Part shown: positions 24,185 to 35,718 of the stretch, piece by piece
Layout: the number at the start of each line of letters is the position of its first letter
Position numbering within the stretch: the stretch's first letter is position 1
Assembly: GCF_040706555.1 (NCBI RefSeq)
Contig: NZ_JAPDRH010000002.1
Location: 372,001-436,000 of the forward strand
Origin: Lentisalinibacter salinarum
Lineage (GTDB): Bacteria > Pseudomonadota > Gammaproteobacteria > Steroidobacterales > Woeseiaceae
Reading direction: 5' to 3'
DNA length: 64,000 nucleotides
The notes under the pieces: generated by a model
What the model saw: only the letters and a program-made list of their open reading frames with translations
Database searches by the model: none
Told to the model about the DNA's origin: nothing
Made by a program: the position numbers and the translations under genes

Positions 24185-24685
24185 TCACACCGGAATCCGC
24201 GCCAGCACACCGCCCAGGGCGTGGCAGACGGTGCGGCGCCGGACCGTTTCCCGGTCGCCATCGAAGTGGACGCATTCAGCATAGGTGACGGGCGTGGCTC
24301 CGCTGACCGCCCAGGCGAACCACACCGTGCCCACCGGCTTGTCCGGCGCGCCGCCGTCCGGCCCCGCGATACCGCTGACCGCCGCCGCAATATCGGCGCC
24401 GCTGGCCGCCAGCGCACCGGCCGCCATCTCACGCACGGTCTCCTCGCTGACGGCGCCGTACTCGTCCAGGGTCTCGGCGCGCACGCCCAGCAGGGAGCGC
24501 TTGGCCTCGTTGCTGTAGGTGACCAGTCCGGCGCCGAACCAGGAAGAACTGCCGGCCACGTCGGTGAGCGCTTTGGCGATCCAGCCGCCGGTGCACGACT
24601 CCGCCGTGGTCACACGACGCCCCGCGGCCAGCAATGCCTCGCCCGTGCGCCGGGCCAGTGCGGCGATGTCCTCGAATTCCGTCAT
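24185..24685 (-). CDS. pncC: Nicotinamide-nucleotide amidase (CinA C-terminal family)
   Basis: The 166-residue protein contains TTAESCTGGWIAKALTDVAG, GLVTYSNEAKRSLLGV and AVSGIAGPDGG, all diagnostic of PncC, which deamidates nicotinamide mononucleotide to recycle pyridine nucleotides. The ATG at 24685 overlaps the stop of the upstream glycosyltransferase (ATGA). pncC next to recA is conserved in gammaproteobacteria; the intervening thpR is an addition in this lineage. Confidence 0.93.
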   Translation of the reverse strand: MTEFEDIAALARRTGEALLAAGRRVTTAESCTGGWIAKALTDVAGSSSWFGAGLVTYSNEAKRSLLGVRAETLDEYGAVSEETVREMAAGALAASGADIAAAVSGIAGPDGGAPDKPVGTVWFAWAVSGATPVTYAECVHFDGDRETVRRRTVCHALGGVLARIPV

Positions 24686-25791
24686 GGGTCTTCCGTGTTC
24701 CTGTCGGCGCCACCGAGCACCTCCCGGTACAGCGCCAGGTGGCGTGCCGCCATGCGCTCGGGGGTGAATTCGCTCCGCACCCGGGCGCGGCCGGCCTCGC
24801 CCAGACTGCGGGCCAGCGCGGGATCGGTCAATACCCGCAGCATGGCGCGGCCGAGCGCCTCGGAATCCCCCGGCGGCACCAACAGGCCCGTGCGCCCCGG
24901 CTCCACGGCCTGGCACACGCCGCCGGCGGCGAAACCGACCACCGGCACGGCCGCGGCCGCCGCCTGCAGCAGCGCCACGCCGAGTCCCTCCGCCAGTGCG
25001 GGATGCACCACCAGGTCGAGGGCTGGGAATATGCGCGTCATGTCATCGCGGAAACCGGTCATCAGCACCCGATCGGCGAGGCCGAGTCGCCGGATCTCCG
25101 CGGCCAGAGACTTCCCCAGCGGCCCGCGGCCGAAGAAGATCACGCGGAGTCCGGGGCACTCTTCCAGCACGGCGGGCATCGCCTCGAGCAGATAACGATG
25201 GCCCTTGCGCTCGATCAGCTGGGCGACCACGCCGGCCACCGGCGCGCCGGCCGGCAGGCCGAATTCGGTGTGCAGCCATTCCCGCTCCGGCGGCCCGGCA
25301 AACGGCTCGGGATCCACGCAGTCCGGGATCACCGTGATACGCCGGCGGTCGATGCCCGCGTCCGTCAGCACCCGCTCGATGGCGTTGGAGATGGCGACGA
25401 TGCGGATGTACGGCCGGTAGCGCACGGCGGCCAGCCAACGCGGTTCCGGGTTGTCCACCCGCCGGGAGACCACCGCCCGGATGCCGCTGCGCCGGGCCGC
25501 GAGGCCGCCGAGCAGGTCCGCGCCGCGACGGCTGTGGGCGTGCAGGATATCGGGCCGCTCCTCCTCCAGCACCCGGCGCATGCGCGGCAGGAAGCCGAGG
25601 TCGTGGTCGCCGCGCATGGTCACCTCACGCACCCGGTGCCCCGCGGCCCGCGCGGCCTCGCCCACTTCGCTGCCGATGGCGCTGACCAGCAGGTGTTCGG
25701 AGTCGTCGTGGGCGAGCGCATCCAGCAGGTAGAGTACTTGCTGGGCGCCGCCGTACAGGTTGAGTCCCGTCTCCAGGTGCAGAATCTTCAT
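24682..25791 (-). CDS. GT4-family glycosyltransferase
   Basis: A 369-residue GT-B enzyme. The N-terminal domain starts MKILHLETGLNLYGGAQQVL, with the Gly-rich donor loop, and has ILHAHSRRGADLLG. The C-terminal nucleotide-sugar domain has VAQLIERKGHRYLLEAM and ALAEGLGVALLQAAAAAVPV. The last stretch matches the GT4 E-x7-E motif, but the second Glu is Gln here. Substrate cannot be told; lipopolysaccharide or exopolysaccharide synthesis is plausible. It is the first gene of a minus-strand run (glycosyltransferase, pncC, thpR) and is divergent from mutS. Confidence 0.85.
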   Translation of the reverse strand: MKILHLETGLNLYGGAQQVLYLLDALAHDDSEHLLVSAIGSEVGEAARAAGHRVREVTMRGDHDLGFLPRMRRVLEEERPDILHAHSRRGADLLGGLAARRSGIRAVVSRRVDNPEPRWLAAVRYRPYIRIVAISNAIERVLTDAGIDRRRITVIPDCVDPEPFAGPPEREWLHTEFGLPAGAPVAGVVAQLIERKGHRYLLEAMPAVLEECPGLRVIFFGRGPLGKSLAAEIRRLGLADRVLMTGFRDDMTRIFPALDLVVHPALAEGLGVALLQAAAAAVPVVGFAAGGVCQAVEPGRTGLLVPPGDSEALGRAMLRVLTDPALARSLGEAGRARVRSEFTPERMAARHLALYREVLGGADRNTEDP

Positions 25792-26027
25792 GGGTGGTCC
25801 GCGGATCCGCGGCTACGAGAACCGGCAGTGGGATTGGCCCGTAATGTACCCCCGGCCGGCACCCGCAGGAACCCACGGCGTCACAGATGGTGTCACGGAT
25901 GGCCCGGCAAACCGGCACACCCGCCGACCTGCCCACGGCCTGCGCACGGCCTGCGGCGGCCCATCGACTTGCCGCCCGCGACGGGCTAGCCTATCCGGCC
26001 CGCCCTCACACCGGAAAACAGCGAAGA

Positions 26028-28601
26028 ATGAGCGCGTCCGCCCGTGCAGAACACACGCCGATGATGCAGCAGTATCTCGGCCTGAAAGCCGAGCATCCCG
26101 ACACGTTGCTGTTCTATCGCATGGGCGACTTCTACGAGCTCTTCTACGACGACGCCCGCCGCGCCGCCGGGCTCATCGACATCACGCTCACCACCCGGGG
26201 CAAGTCCGCCGGCGAGCCCATCCCCATGGCCGGCGTGCCCTACCACGCGGTGGACAGCTACCTCGCCAAGCTCGTGAAGCTCGGCGAGTCGGTGGCCATC
26301 TGCGAGCAGATCGGCGATCCGGCCGCGAGCAAGGGGCCGGTGGAGCGCAAGGTGGTGCGCATCGTCACGCCGGGCACGCTCACCGAGGCCAGCCTGCTGC
26401 CCGAGCGGCGGGACAACGCCGTGGCGGCCGTGGTGCTCGCCCGCCGCGAGATCGGCATCGCCTGGCTGGATCTCTCCGCCGGGCGCTTCCTGGTGAGCCA
26501 GGTGTCGGACGAGGCCGCACTGGCGGCGGAGATCGAGCGGCTGCAGCCGGCGGAGATACTCTACGACGAGGAGGGCGGCGTGCCGGGCTGGCTGACGGAA
26601 CGCGCCGGCGCCCGCGGCCGGCCGCCCTGGCACTTCGACGGCGAGACGGCCACAAGACTCCTGTGCGAGCAGTTCGGCACGCGGGACCTGACCGGCTTCG
26701 GCGTCGACGGTCTCGAGATCGCCATCCGCGCCGCGGGCGGTCTGCTGGAGTACGTCCGCGACACCCAGCGCGGCGCCCTGCCCCACATCGACGGCATGGC
26801 CGCGGAACAGCCGGACGACGCCATCCTCATGGACGCGGCCACGCGGCGTAACCTGGAGCTCGACCGCAGCCTCTCGGGCCAGGACCAGCACACGCTCGCC
26901 GGCGTCATGGACACCTGCCGCACGGCCATGGGCAGCCGGCTGCTGCGGCGCTGGATAAGCCGGCCCATCCGCAGCCACGAAGTGATCGGTGCCCGCTACG
27001 ACGCCGTGGCCATGCTGCTCGACCGCGGCCCCGACGAACTGCGCGATCTGCTCGCCGACGTCGGCGACCTGGAGCGCATCCTCTCCCGCGTGGCGTTGCG
27101 CACCGCCCGTCCGCGGGACCTGCGCCAGCTCGGCGACAGCCTGGGACGACTGCCCGACCTCGCCACGCTGCTCGCCGGCCTCGACGCACCGCGCCTGGCC
27201 GAGCTCGCGGCCGATGCGGCCGAGCACCCGGACACCCACCGCCTGCTGGATGCCGCGCTGGTGGAGAATCCGCCCATGCTGATCCGCGACGGCGGGGTCA
27301 TCGCGACCGGCTACGACGGCGAGCTCGACGAGCTGCGGGAGATCAGCGCCAACGCCGACCAGTATCTGGTGGATCTGGAGCAGCGCGAGCGCGAGCGCAC
27401 CGGCCTGCCGACGCTGAAGGTGGGCTACAACCGGGTGCACGGCTACTACATCGAGATCAGCAAGGCCCAGGCGCAGAAGGCCCCGGAGGAATACACCCGG
27501 CGCCAGACGCTGAAGGCGGCGGAGCGATTCATCACGCCGGAGCTCAAGCGCTTCGAGGACCAGGTGCTGAGCGCGCGGGAGCGCGCGCTGGCCCGGGAGA
27601 AGGCGCTGTACGAGGGCCTGATCGACGCGCTGCACGAGGTGCTCGGCCCGCTGCGCCGCACGGCCGCGGCGCTGGCGGAGCTGGACGTCCTCGCCTGCTT
27701 CGCCGAAAGGGCGGGACGCCTCGGCCTGTCCCGGCCGACCCTCGCCGAAGAGCCGCGCATCGCCATCCGCGCCGGCCGCCACCCGGTGGTGGAGCGGGTG
27801 CTCGAGACGCCTTTCGTGCCGAACGATCTGGAACTCGACGACGAGCGGCGTCTGCTGATCATCACCGGTCCGAACATGGGCGGCAAATCCACCTACATGC
27901 GCCAGGCCGCGCTCATCGTCATCCTCGCCCACATCGGCAGCTTCGTGCCGGCGGACGCGCTGGAGATCGGCCAGGTGGACCGCATCTTCACCCGCATCGG
28001 TGCCTCGGACGACCTGGCGGGCGGCCGTTCCACCTTCATGGTCGAAATGACCGAGACCGCCAACATCCTGCACAACGCCACGCCCGCGAGCCTGGTGCTG
28101 ATGGACGAGATCGGCCGCGGCACCAGCACCTTCGACGGCCTGTCGCTGGCCTGGGCGGCGGCCCATCACATCGCCACCCGGCTGCGCGCCTTCACCCTGT
28201 TCGCCACCCACTACTTCGAGCTCACGGCGCTGCCCGACGAACTGCCCCACGCCGCCAACGTGCACCTGGACGCCACGTCCCACGGCGACCGGCTCATCTT
28301 TCTGCACGCGGTGAAACCGGGTCCGGCCAACCAGAGCTACGGCCTGGAGGTGGCCGCGCTGGCCGGCGTGCCGAAGTCGGTGATACGCCGCGCCCGCCGC
28401 CACCTGGAGCAGCTGGAATCCGCCCAGCACCACCGCGACCACGGCCCCCAGCAGGAACTGGCCCTGGCGCCCCCGACGCAGGACGATCCGCCCGACGATG
28501 CGCTACGCGAGACGCTGGAGGACCTGGACCCGGACGCGCTCTCTCCGCGGCAGGCGCTGGACCTGATCTACAAGCTGAAGGACCTGGCCGACGACTCGTA
28601 G
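26028..28601 (+). CDS. mutS: DNA mismatch repair protein MutS
   Basis: The 857-residue protein starts MSASARAEHTPMMQQYLGLK; the much longer upstream frame is rejected. The mismatch-recognition Phe-x-Glu is seen in RMGDFYELFYDDA near residue 37. The ATPase domain has Walker A GPNMGGKSTYMRQ (about 614), then DDLAGGRSTFMVEM and DEIGRGTSTFDGLS. The C-terminal SPRQALDLIYKLKDLADDS is the tetramerisation region. It detects mismatches and recruits MutL. The stop codon TAG lies within a REP-like palindrome. Confidence 0.98.
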   Translation: MSASARAEHTPMMQQYLGLKAEHPDTLLFYRMGDFYELFYDDARRAAGLIDITLTTRGKSAGEPIPMAGVPYHAVDSYLAKLVKLGESVAICEQIGDPAASKGPVERKVVRIVTPGTLTEASLLPERRDNAVAAVVLARREIGIAWLDLSAGRFLVSQVSDEAALAAEIERLQPAEILYDEEGGVPGWLTERAGARGRPPWHFDGETATRLLCEQFGTRDLTGFGVDGLEIAIRAAGGLLEYVRDTQRGALPHIDGMAAEQPDDAILMDAATRRNLELDRSLSGQDQHTLAGVMDTCRTAMGSRLLRRWISRPIRSHEVIGARYDAVAMLLDRGPDELRDLLADVGDLERILSRVALRTARPRDLRQLGDSLGRLPDLATLLAGLDAPRLAELAADAAEHPDTHRLLDAALVENPPMLIRDGGVIATGYDGELDELREISANADQYLVDLEQRERERTGLPTLKVGYNRVHGYYIEISKAQAQKAPEEYTRRQTLKAAERFITPELKRFEDQVLSARERALAREKALYEGLIDALHEVLGPLRRTAAALAELDVLACFAERAGRLGLSRPTLAEEPRIAIRAGRHPVVERVLETPFVPNDLELDDERRLLIITGPNMGGKSTYMRQAALIVILAHIGSFVPADALEIGQVDRIFTRIGASDDLAGGRSTFMVEMTETANILHNATPASLVLMDEIGRGTSTFDGLSLAWAAAHHIATRLRAFTLFATHYFELTALPDELPHAANVHLDATSHGDRLIFLHAVKPGPANQSYGLEVAALAGVPKSVIRRARRHLEQLESAQHHRDHGPQQELALAPPTQDDPPDDALRETLEDLDPDALSPRQALDLIYKLKDLADDS

Positions 28602-28918
28602 GAGGGCCTTCAGGCCCGACCCGGCCTGCCATCTGCATTCTTTTGTGGCCGCAGTGGCGTGAAGGAGGTGCCTGTCAGTAGCGCTTACTGACACGTGCCA
28701 GTCCTTACGGCGACGGGCCCGTCAGCGGGTGGGCATAGGTTGCGGGGTCGTCCGGGCCGACTGGAGCCAAGACGGCGGGAAGGAGGCCCGGCCGAAGCGA
28801 AGGAGGACAGGACGTCCGACTGAGCGTCCCCACGACCTATGCCCACCCGCTGATGGGCCTACGCGAATAGAAGGGCATCGTTCAGCAAAAAGCGGATCGG
28901 GCCTGAAGGCCCTCCTAC
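28598..28918. mobile_element. MITE-like unit bounded by inverted REP-like repeats
   Basis: A 22-bp sequence beginning GTAGGAGGGCCTTCAGG (28598-28619) reappears perfectly inverted at 28897-28918, giving terminal inverted repeats around 321 bp. Inside are a TGTCAGTA/TACTGACA hairpin and a large stem with arms at 28716-28739 and 28836-28859 (GGCCCGTCAGCGGGTGGG... against its complement, one mismatch in 24). No gene and no target-site duplication are visible. The TAG in each terminal repeat is the stop codon of the neighbouring gene (mutS on one side, the hydrolase on the other). Confidence 0.6.
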
Positions 28919-29565
28919 GCGAATTTTCCGCGGCGGAGGAAGGTCTCCGCAGCGGCGGCGGCGACGCGGGAGAACAGGAGGCCCGTGTGGGTCACATGGA
29001 GGACCAGGTGGTCGGCGATGCCGGGCAGCTTCGTCTCCGCCACCCGCACCGTGCCGTCGTGGGGCGGCTCCAGGCGGCCGAGCAGGCGGCCCGCGCCCAT
29101 GCCCCTGCTGCCGGCGATGACGCCGGTGCACGCGGCAAGGTACGGCGGGCACCACTCGGCCGCGCTCGACTCGAGCACGCCGCCGGCGATGCTGCGGCCG
29201 GTGAGGCGTCTGCCGAGGCCGAATGAGGACAACCGCTCCGCGGAGCGGCTGCCGGTCAGCGGCGAACCCAGGCAGACGATGCGGCCCGGCGGCGCCTCGC
29301 CCCAGCCCGCCAGGGTGCGCAGTATCAGGACGCCGCCGAGGCTGTGGCCCACCCAGTCGATGCGATCCGCGCGCAGGCTGTCGGCGTAGGCGCGGAGATC
29401 CCCGGCGTTCGCGTCGATGCCGTGGCGGATGGTGCGCCAGGAGTAGAGGTGGACATCGTCGCGGCCGGCCTTGCGCAGGCGGCGGGCGAGCCGCTTCAGC
29501 GCCCAGGACCCGAGCCAGAGGCCGTGCACCAGGACGAGTGCGCTGCGTTCGTCCTCGCGGTTCAA
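28915..29565 (-). CDS. Alpha/beta hydrolase
   Basis: A 216-residue protein with an oxyanion-region motif (SALVLVHGLWLGSWALKRLA), the nucleophile elbow GHSLGG near residue 93 and a candidate catalytic His in HVTHTGLLFS near the C-terminus. This is the lipase/esterase-like alpha/beta fold (PGAP1/LipB-like). There is no signal peptide, so it is probably cytoplasmic; substrate unknown. The start overlaps the nudB stop (ATGA), indicating coupling. The stop TAG is provided by the inverted REP-like repeat downstream. Confidence 0.8.
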   Translation of the reverse strand: MNREDERSALVLVHGLWLGSWALKRLARRLRKAGRDDVHLYSWRTIRHGIDANAGDLRAYADSLRADRIDWVGHSLGGVLILRTLAGWGEAPPGRIVCLGSPLTGSRSAERLSSFGLGRRLTGRSIAGGVLESSAAEWCPPYLAACTGVIAGSRGMGAGRLLGRLEPPHDGTVRVAETKLPGIADHLVLHVTHTGLLFSRVAAAAAETFLRRGKFA

Positions 29566-30020
29566 CCCAAGTCCCTGGCCAGGTCTTCGAGCGCCTCCCG
29601 GTTAGTCCAGGACCAGACCCGTTCGATGGCTTCCTCGAGGGGCACCCAGGTGAACGCGGAATGCTCGCTCGGGCTCAGCACCACGTCCCGGGGCTCGTCG
29701 AGCCGGAAGCGCCATTCGTATTCGACGTTCTCGAAGATGCCGGGCGGATAGCGGTCCCGCCAGCGGGGGTCGATGACGAAGACCCGGCTGACGCCGGTGT
29801 AGGCGAGCGTGCCGTTGTCTTCGAAGCCGGTCTCCTCGGCGAGTTCCCGGGCGGCCGCGCTGTCGTGGGTCTCTTCGGGCAGCAGGCTGCCGGTGATGGA
29901 CTGCCAGAACTCGAACGGCCGCTGGCGATGCAGCAGCAGGACCTCGCCGCTGGCCGCGTAAACGACCACCAGCACCGACTCGGGACGCCGGTAGGGCCTG
30001 GCGGGAGTCGGTGCGGTCAC
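29562..30020 (-). CDS. nudB: Dihydroneopterin triphosphate diphosphatase
   Basis: A 152-residue Nudix hydrolase: GSLLPEETHDSAAARELAEE followed by TGF fits the GX5EX7REUXEEXGU box. RRPESVLVVVYAASGEVLLL, PFEFWQSITGSLL and SEHSAFTWVPLEEAIERVWS are characteristic of NudB, which removes pyrophosphate from dihydroneopterin triphosphate in folate synthesis. It lies 11 bp after aspS, the same neighbour as in Escherichia coli, and overlaps the hydrolase gene. Confidence 0.92.
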   Translation of the reverse strand: MTAPTPARPYRRPESVLVVVYAASGEVLLLHRQRPFEFWQSITGSLLPEETHDSAAARELAEETGFEDNGTLAYTGVSRVFVIDPRWRDRYPPGIFENVEYEWRFRLDEPRDVVLSPSEHSAFTWVPLEEAIERVWSWTNREALEDLARDLG

Positions 30021-30031
30021 GGCGCCGGCGC

Positions 30032-31813
30032 TCAGCTCTCGGTGTCGCCCCGCGGCTTGCGGAGCCGGATGCCCACCTCGCGCAGCTGCTGGGCGGAGAC
30101 GTCGCCCGGCGCGTCCGTGAGTGGGCAGGCCGCCGTCTGGGTCTTCGGGAAGGCGATGACGTCGCGGATGCTCTCGGCGCCGGTCATCAGCATCACCAGG
30201 CGGTCCAGGCCGAAGGCGATGCCGCCGTGGGGCGGGCAGCCGTATTCCAGGGCGCGCAGCAGGAAGCCGAACTTCTGCTCCGCCTCCTCGGGGCCGATCT
30301 GCAGCAGATCGAACACCGCCGACTGCACCTCCTGGTCGTGGATACGGATGGAGCCGCCGCCGATCTCCGAGCCGTTCAGCACCATGTCGTAGGCGCGCGA
30401 GAGCGCGTGATCCGGGTCCTTGCGCAGCGCGTCAGCGTCGCTGATGGAGGGCGCCGTGAAGGGATGGTGCAGCGGATCCAGGCGCCCGGTGCCCGGGTCG
30501 CGCTCGAACATCGGGAACTCCACCACCCACAGCGGCCGCCAGCCGGCTTCCACCAGGCCCCGGTCCTCGCCGAGTTTCACGCGCAGGGCACCGAGAGCGT
30601 CGTTCACCACGTGCGCCTTGTCCGCGCCGAAGAACACCAGGTCGCCGTCCGCGGCGCCGGTGCGCTCCATGATGCCGGCGATGGCCTCGTCCGGCAGGAA
30701 CTTGAGGATCGGCGACTGCAGGCCCTCGCGGCCGGCGGCGGCGTCGTTCACCTTGATATACGCGAGTCCCTTCGCACCGTAGCGGCCCACGTAGCCGGTG
30801 TAGTCGTCGATCTCCTTGCGGGTGAGTTCGCCGCCCTTCGGCAGGCGCAGCGCGGCCACCCGGCCCTTCGGGTCCGCGGCCGGGCCGGCGAACACCTTGA
30901 ATTCCACACCTTCCAGCAGATCGGAGACTTCCACCAATTCCAGCGGGATGCGCAGGTCCGGCTTGTCGGAGCCGAAGCGCTGCATCGCCTCCGCCCAGGG
31001 CATGCGCGGGAAGGGTGCGGGCAGCTCCACGCCCAGCACGTCGTCGAACAGCGCACGGATGAGCCGCTCCATGGTGCCCATCACCGTCTGCTCGTCCACG
31101 AAGCTCATCTCGATGTCGAGCTGGGTGAACTCGGGCTGGCGGTCGGCGCGCAGGTCCTCGTCGCGGAAGCAGCGCACGATCTGATAGTAGCGATCGATGC
31201 CCGACATCATCAGCAGCTGCTTGAAGATCTGCGGCGACTGGGGCAGCGCGAAGAACTTGCCCGGGTGGGTGCGGCTCGGGACGATGTAGTCCCGCGCGCC
31301 CTCCGGCGTGGTCTTGGTCAGCATCGGCGTCTCGACGTCGATGAAGCCCTCGTCGTCCAGGAAGCGGCGCAGCGAGCGGGTGGCCGCGTGGCGCAGGCGC
31401 AGATTGGCCAGCATGTCCTCGCGGCGCAGGTCCAGGTAGCGGTAGCGGAGCCTGAGTTCCTCGTTGGCGGTCTCGTCGTGATGGAACGGCGGCGTCTTCG
31501 CGCCGTTCAGCACCGTCAGCTCCTCGGCCAGCACTTCGATCTGCCCGGTCCGCATGTTCGGATTGACCGTGCCCTCGGGCCGCGGCCGCACCTTGCCGCG
31601 CACCGCCAGCACGTATTCGCTGCGCACCCGCTCGGCGTCGGCGAATATCTCCGGGCGGTCCGGGTCGAACACCACCTGCAGCAGGCCTTCGCGGTCGCGC
31701 AGGTCGACGAAAATCACACCGCCGTGGTCGCGCCGGCGGTGCACCCAGCCGGTGACTTCCACGACCTCGCCGGTCAGCGTCTCGTCGACCTGTCCACAGT
31801 AATGAGTGCGCAT
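30032..31813 (-). CDS. aspS: Aspartyl-tRNA synthetase
   Basis: The 593-residue bacterial-type enzyme has an N-terminal OB-fold anticodon-binding domain (EVTGWVHRRRDHGGVIFVDL), a class II catalytic core with motif 2 (FRDEDLRADRQPEFTQLDIE) and motif 3 (GIAFGLDRLVMLM), and the large GAD insertion between them typical of bacteria. Length is normal. nudB and the hydrolase gene follow in a probable operon; the DUF502 gene lies 54 bp upstream on the same strand. Confidence 0.98.
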   Translation of the reverse strand: MRTHYCGQVDETLTGEVVEVTGWVHRRRDHGGVIFVDLRDREGLLQVVFDPDRPEIFADAERVRSEYVLAVRGKVRPRPEGTVNPNMRTGQIEVLAEELTVLNGAKTPPFHHDETANEELRLRYRYLDLRREDMLANLRLRHAATRSLRRFLDDEGFIDVETPMLTKTTPEGARDYIVPSRTHPGKFFALPQSPQIFKQLLMMSGIDRYYQIVRCFRDEDLRADRQPEFTQLDIEMSFVDEQTVMGTMERLIRALFDDVLGVELPAPFPRMPWAEAMQRFGSDKPDLRIPLELVEVSDLLEGVEFKVFAGPAADPKGRVAALRLPKGGELTRKEIDDYTGYVGRYGAKGLAYIKVNDAAAGREGLQSPILKFLPDEAIAGIMERTGAADGDLVFFGADKAHVVNDALGALRVKLGEDRGLVEAGWRPLWVVEFPMFERDPGTGRLDPLHHPFTAPSISDADALRKDPDHALSRAYDMVLNGSEIGGGSIRIHDQEVQSAVFDLLQIGPEEAEQKFGFLLRALEYGCPPHGGIAFGLDRLVMLMTGAESIRDVIAFPKTQTAACPLTDAPGDVSAQQLREVGIRLRKPRGDTES

Positions 31814-31867
31814 AGCGTTTTCGATGATGAGTGAGGGGCCGGCGACGCCGGCAAAAGAGGCGAAATG

Positions 31868-32527
31868 TTACGGCCTGGCCTCGGGCGCTGCAAGCGGAAG
31901 CTCCTGCTCGCCCACGTGCCAGCGGGGCACGACGACGCCCAGCGAGATGATCATCTTCAGCGCCTCGTCCACCTCCATCTCGAGCTCGATGATGTCTTTT
32001 CGGGGCACCATGATGATGAAGCCGGAGGTGGGGTTGGGCGTGGTCGGCACGAACGTGCAGACCACGTCCTCGCCGGTCTTCGCCTGCACCTCGCCCAGCG
32101 CGCTGGAGGTCTGGAACGCCAGACTGTAGACGCCCTTGCGCGGGTACTCGATCAGCAGCACCTTCTTGAACGAGTCGCCGGAGTCGCCGAGCACCACCTC
32201 GGCGAAGTTCTTGGAGGCGCCGTAGACGGAACGCACCACCGGGATGCGCTGCAGGATGGCCTCGCCGAGCGCGAGCAGCCGCCGACCCGCGAAGTTCGCG
32301 ACCAGCATGCCGGTCACGAGCAGGATGATGATGGTGAGCAGGATGCCGAGGCCCGGGATCGTGAATGTGATCCCGAAGACCTCGTAGGGCGGACGTACGC
32401 TCGGCGGCAACAGGTCGAGGGTCTTGTCGAGCTGGCGGACCAGCAGGTTGAGGATGAACAGGGTGAGGCCGAGCGGCACCCAGACGAGCAGCCCCGCCAC
32501 CAGCCACGCCCTCAGCCGCTTCATCAC
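31868..32527 (-). CDS. DUF502 family membrane protein
   Basis: A 219-residue protein with two N-terminal transmembrane segments (LVAGLLVWVPLGLTLFILNL at about 8-27 and GLGILLTIIILLVTGMLVAN at about 58-77). A conserved cytoplasmic domain follows (VYGASKNFAEVVLGDSGDSF, PNPTSGFIIMVPRKDIIELE, VDEALKMIISLGVVVP). This matches DUF502, of unknown function. It sits between the FmdB-type zinc ribbon gene and aspS on the same strand, an arrangement common in gammaproteobacteria. Confidence 0.9.
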   Translation of the reverse strand: MMKRLRAWLVAGLLVWVPLGLTLFILNLLVRQLDKTLDLLPPSVRPPYEVFGITFTIPGLGILLTIIILLVTGMLVANFAGRRLLALGEAILQRIPVVRSVYGASKNFAEVVLGDSGDSFKKVLLIEYPRKGVYSLAFQTSSALGEVQAKTGEDVVCTFVPTTPNPTSGFIIMVPRKDIIELEMEVDEALKMIISLGVVVPRWHVGEQELPLAAPEARP

Positions 32528-32556
32528 CGCTCCGGCTCCACCGGTCCCGCCCCGGT

Positions 32557-32907
32557 TCAGGCCGCCGCGCCGCCGGTCGAGCCGGCCGCCTTGCCGTCGC
32601 TCGCCTTCTTCTCGGGTTTGCTCTCCGGCTTGCTGTCCGACTTCTTGTCGCCGTCACCGCCGGACTTCTTCTCGCTGTCGCCGCCGCTGCCACCGCCGTC
32701 GGCCAGATTGCGCTTCTTGTCCTTGTCGGTCTTGAAGTCGGTCTCGTACCAGCCGCTGCCCTTGAGACGGAAGCGGGGCGCCGAGATCTTGCGCTTCAGC
32801 GCCGCCTCGCCGCAGTCGGGGCAGTCGGTCAGCGGGTCGTCACTCATCTTCTGCAGGGCGTCGAGTTCGTGCCCGCAGCTCTTGCACACATACTCATAGA
32901 TAGGCAT
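32557..32907 (-). CDS. FmdB-type zinc ribbon protein with an acidic/lysine tail
   Basis: The 116-residue protein starts MPIYEYVCKSCGHELDALQK, with two CxxC pairs (CKSC and CPDC) forming a zinc ribbon over the first 40 residues. The last 60 residues are low-complexity Gly/Ser/Asp/Lys. FmdB-family proteins are of uncertain, probably regulatory, function. The start at MPIYEY is preferred over the longer frame because the family begins there. It lies 29 bp upstream of the DUF502 gene. Confidence 0.88.
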   Translation of the reverse strand: MPIYEYVCKSCGHELDALQKMSDDPLTDCPDCGEAALKRKISAPRFRLKGSGWYETDFKTDKDKKRNLADGGGSGGDSEKKSGGDGDKKSDSKPESKPEKKASDGKAAGSTGGAAA

Positions 32908-32929
32908 GTCGTCTCTCTCCACGAAGAAC

Positions 32930-32950
32930 GCCCCCGGAGACACCGGGGGC
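32930..32950 (-). terminator. Hairpin between clpB and the zinc ribbon gene
   Basis: GCCCCCGG-agaca-CCGGGGGC is a perfect 8-bp GC stem with a 5-nt loop, located 49 bp after the clpB stop. The following bases on the minus strand are only modestly T-rich (TTCTTC), so termination strength is uncertain. Confidence 0.5.
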
Positions 32951-32998
32951 GCCGATTATAGCCGCTGTCGCCACGGGAACCGGTTTTCGTCCTCCGGC

Positions 32999-35602
<2,604 letters not shown>

Positions 35603-35642
35603 GGGCTGGTCCCCCGGATCGGGATGTCCTCAACTGGTTCGG

Positions 35643-35670
35643 AAATGGTGCCGGAAGCCGCGGTTTCAAG
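35643..35670 (-). promoter_or_regulatory. clpB: Sigma-32 (heat-shock) promoter of clpB
   Basis: On the minus strand CTTGAAA (35664-35670) matches the sigma-32 -35 consensus exactly. After a 13-bp spacer comes CACCATTT (35643-35650), seven of eight positions of CCCCATNT. It points at clpB, with an expected transcript leader of about 35 nt. Confidence 0.7.
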
Positions 35671-35718
35671 CGCCGGCGCGGCCTCGGCTGCCTCCGCTGC
35701 CGCCCCGCCGCCGGGCCG

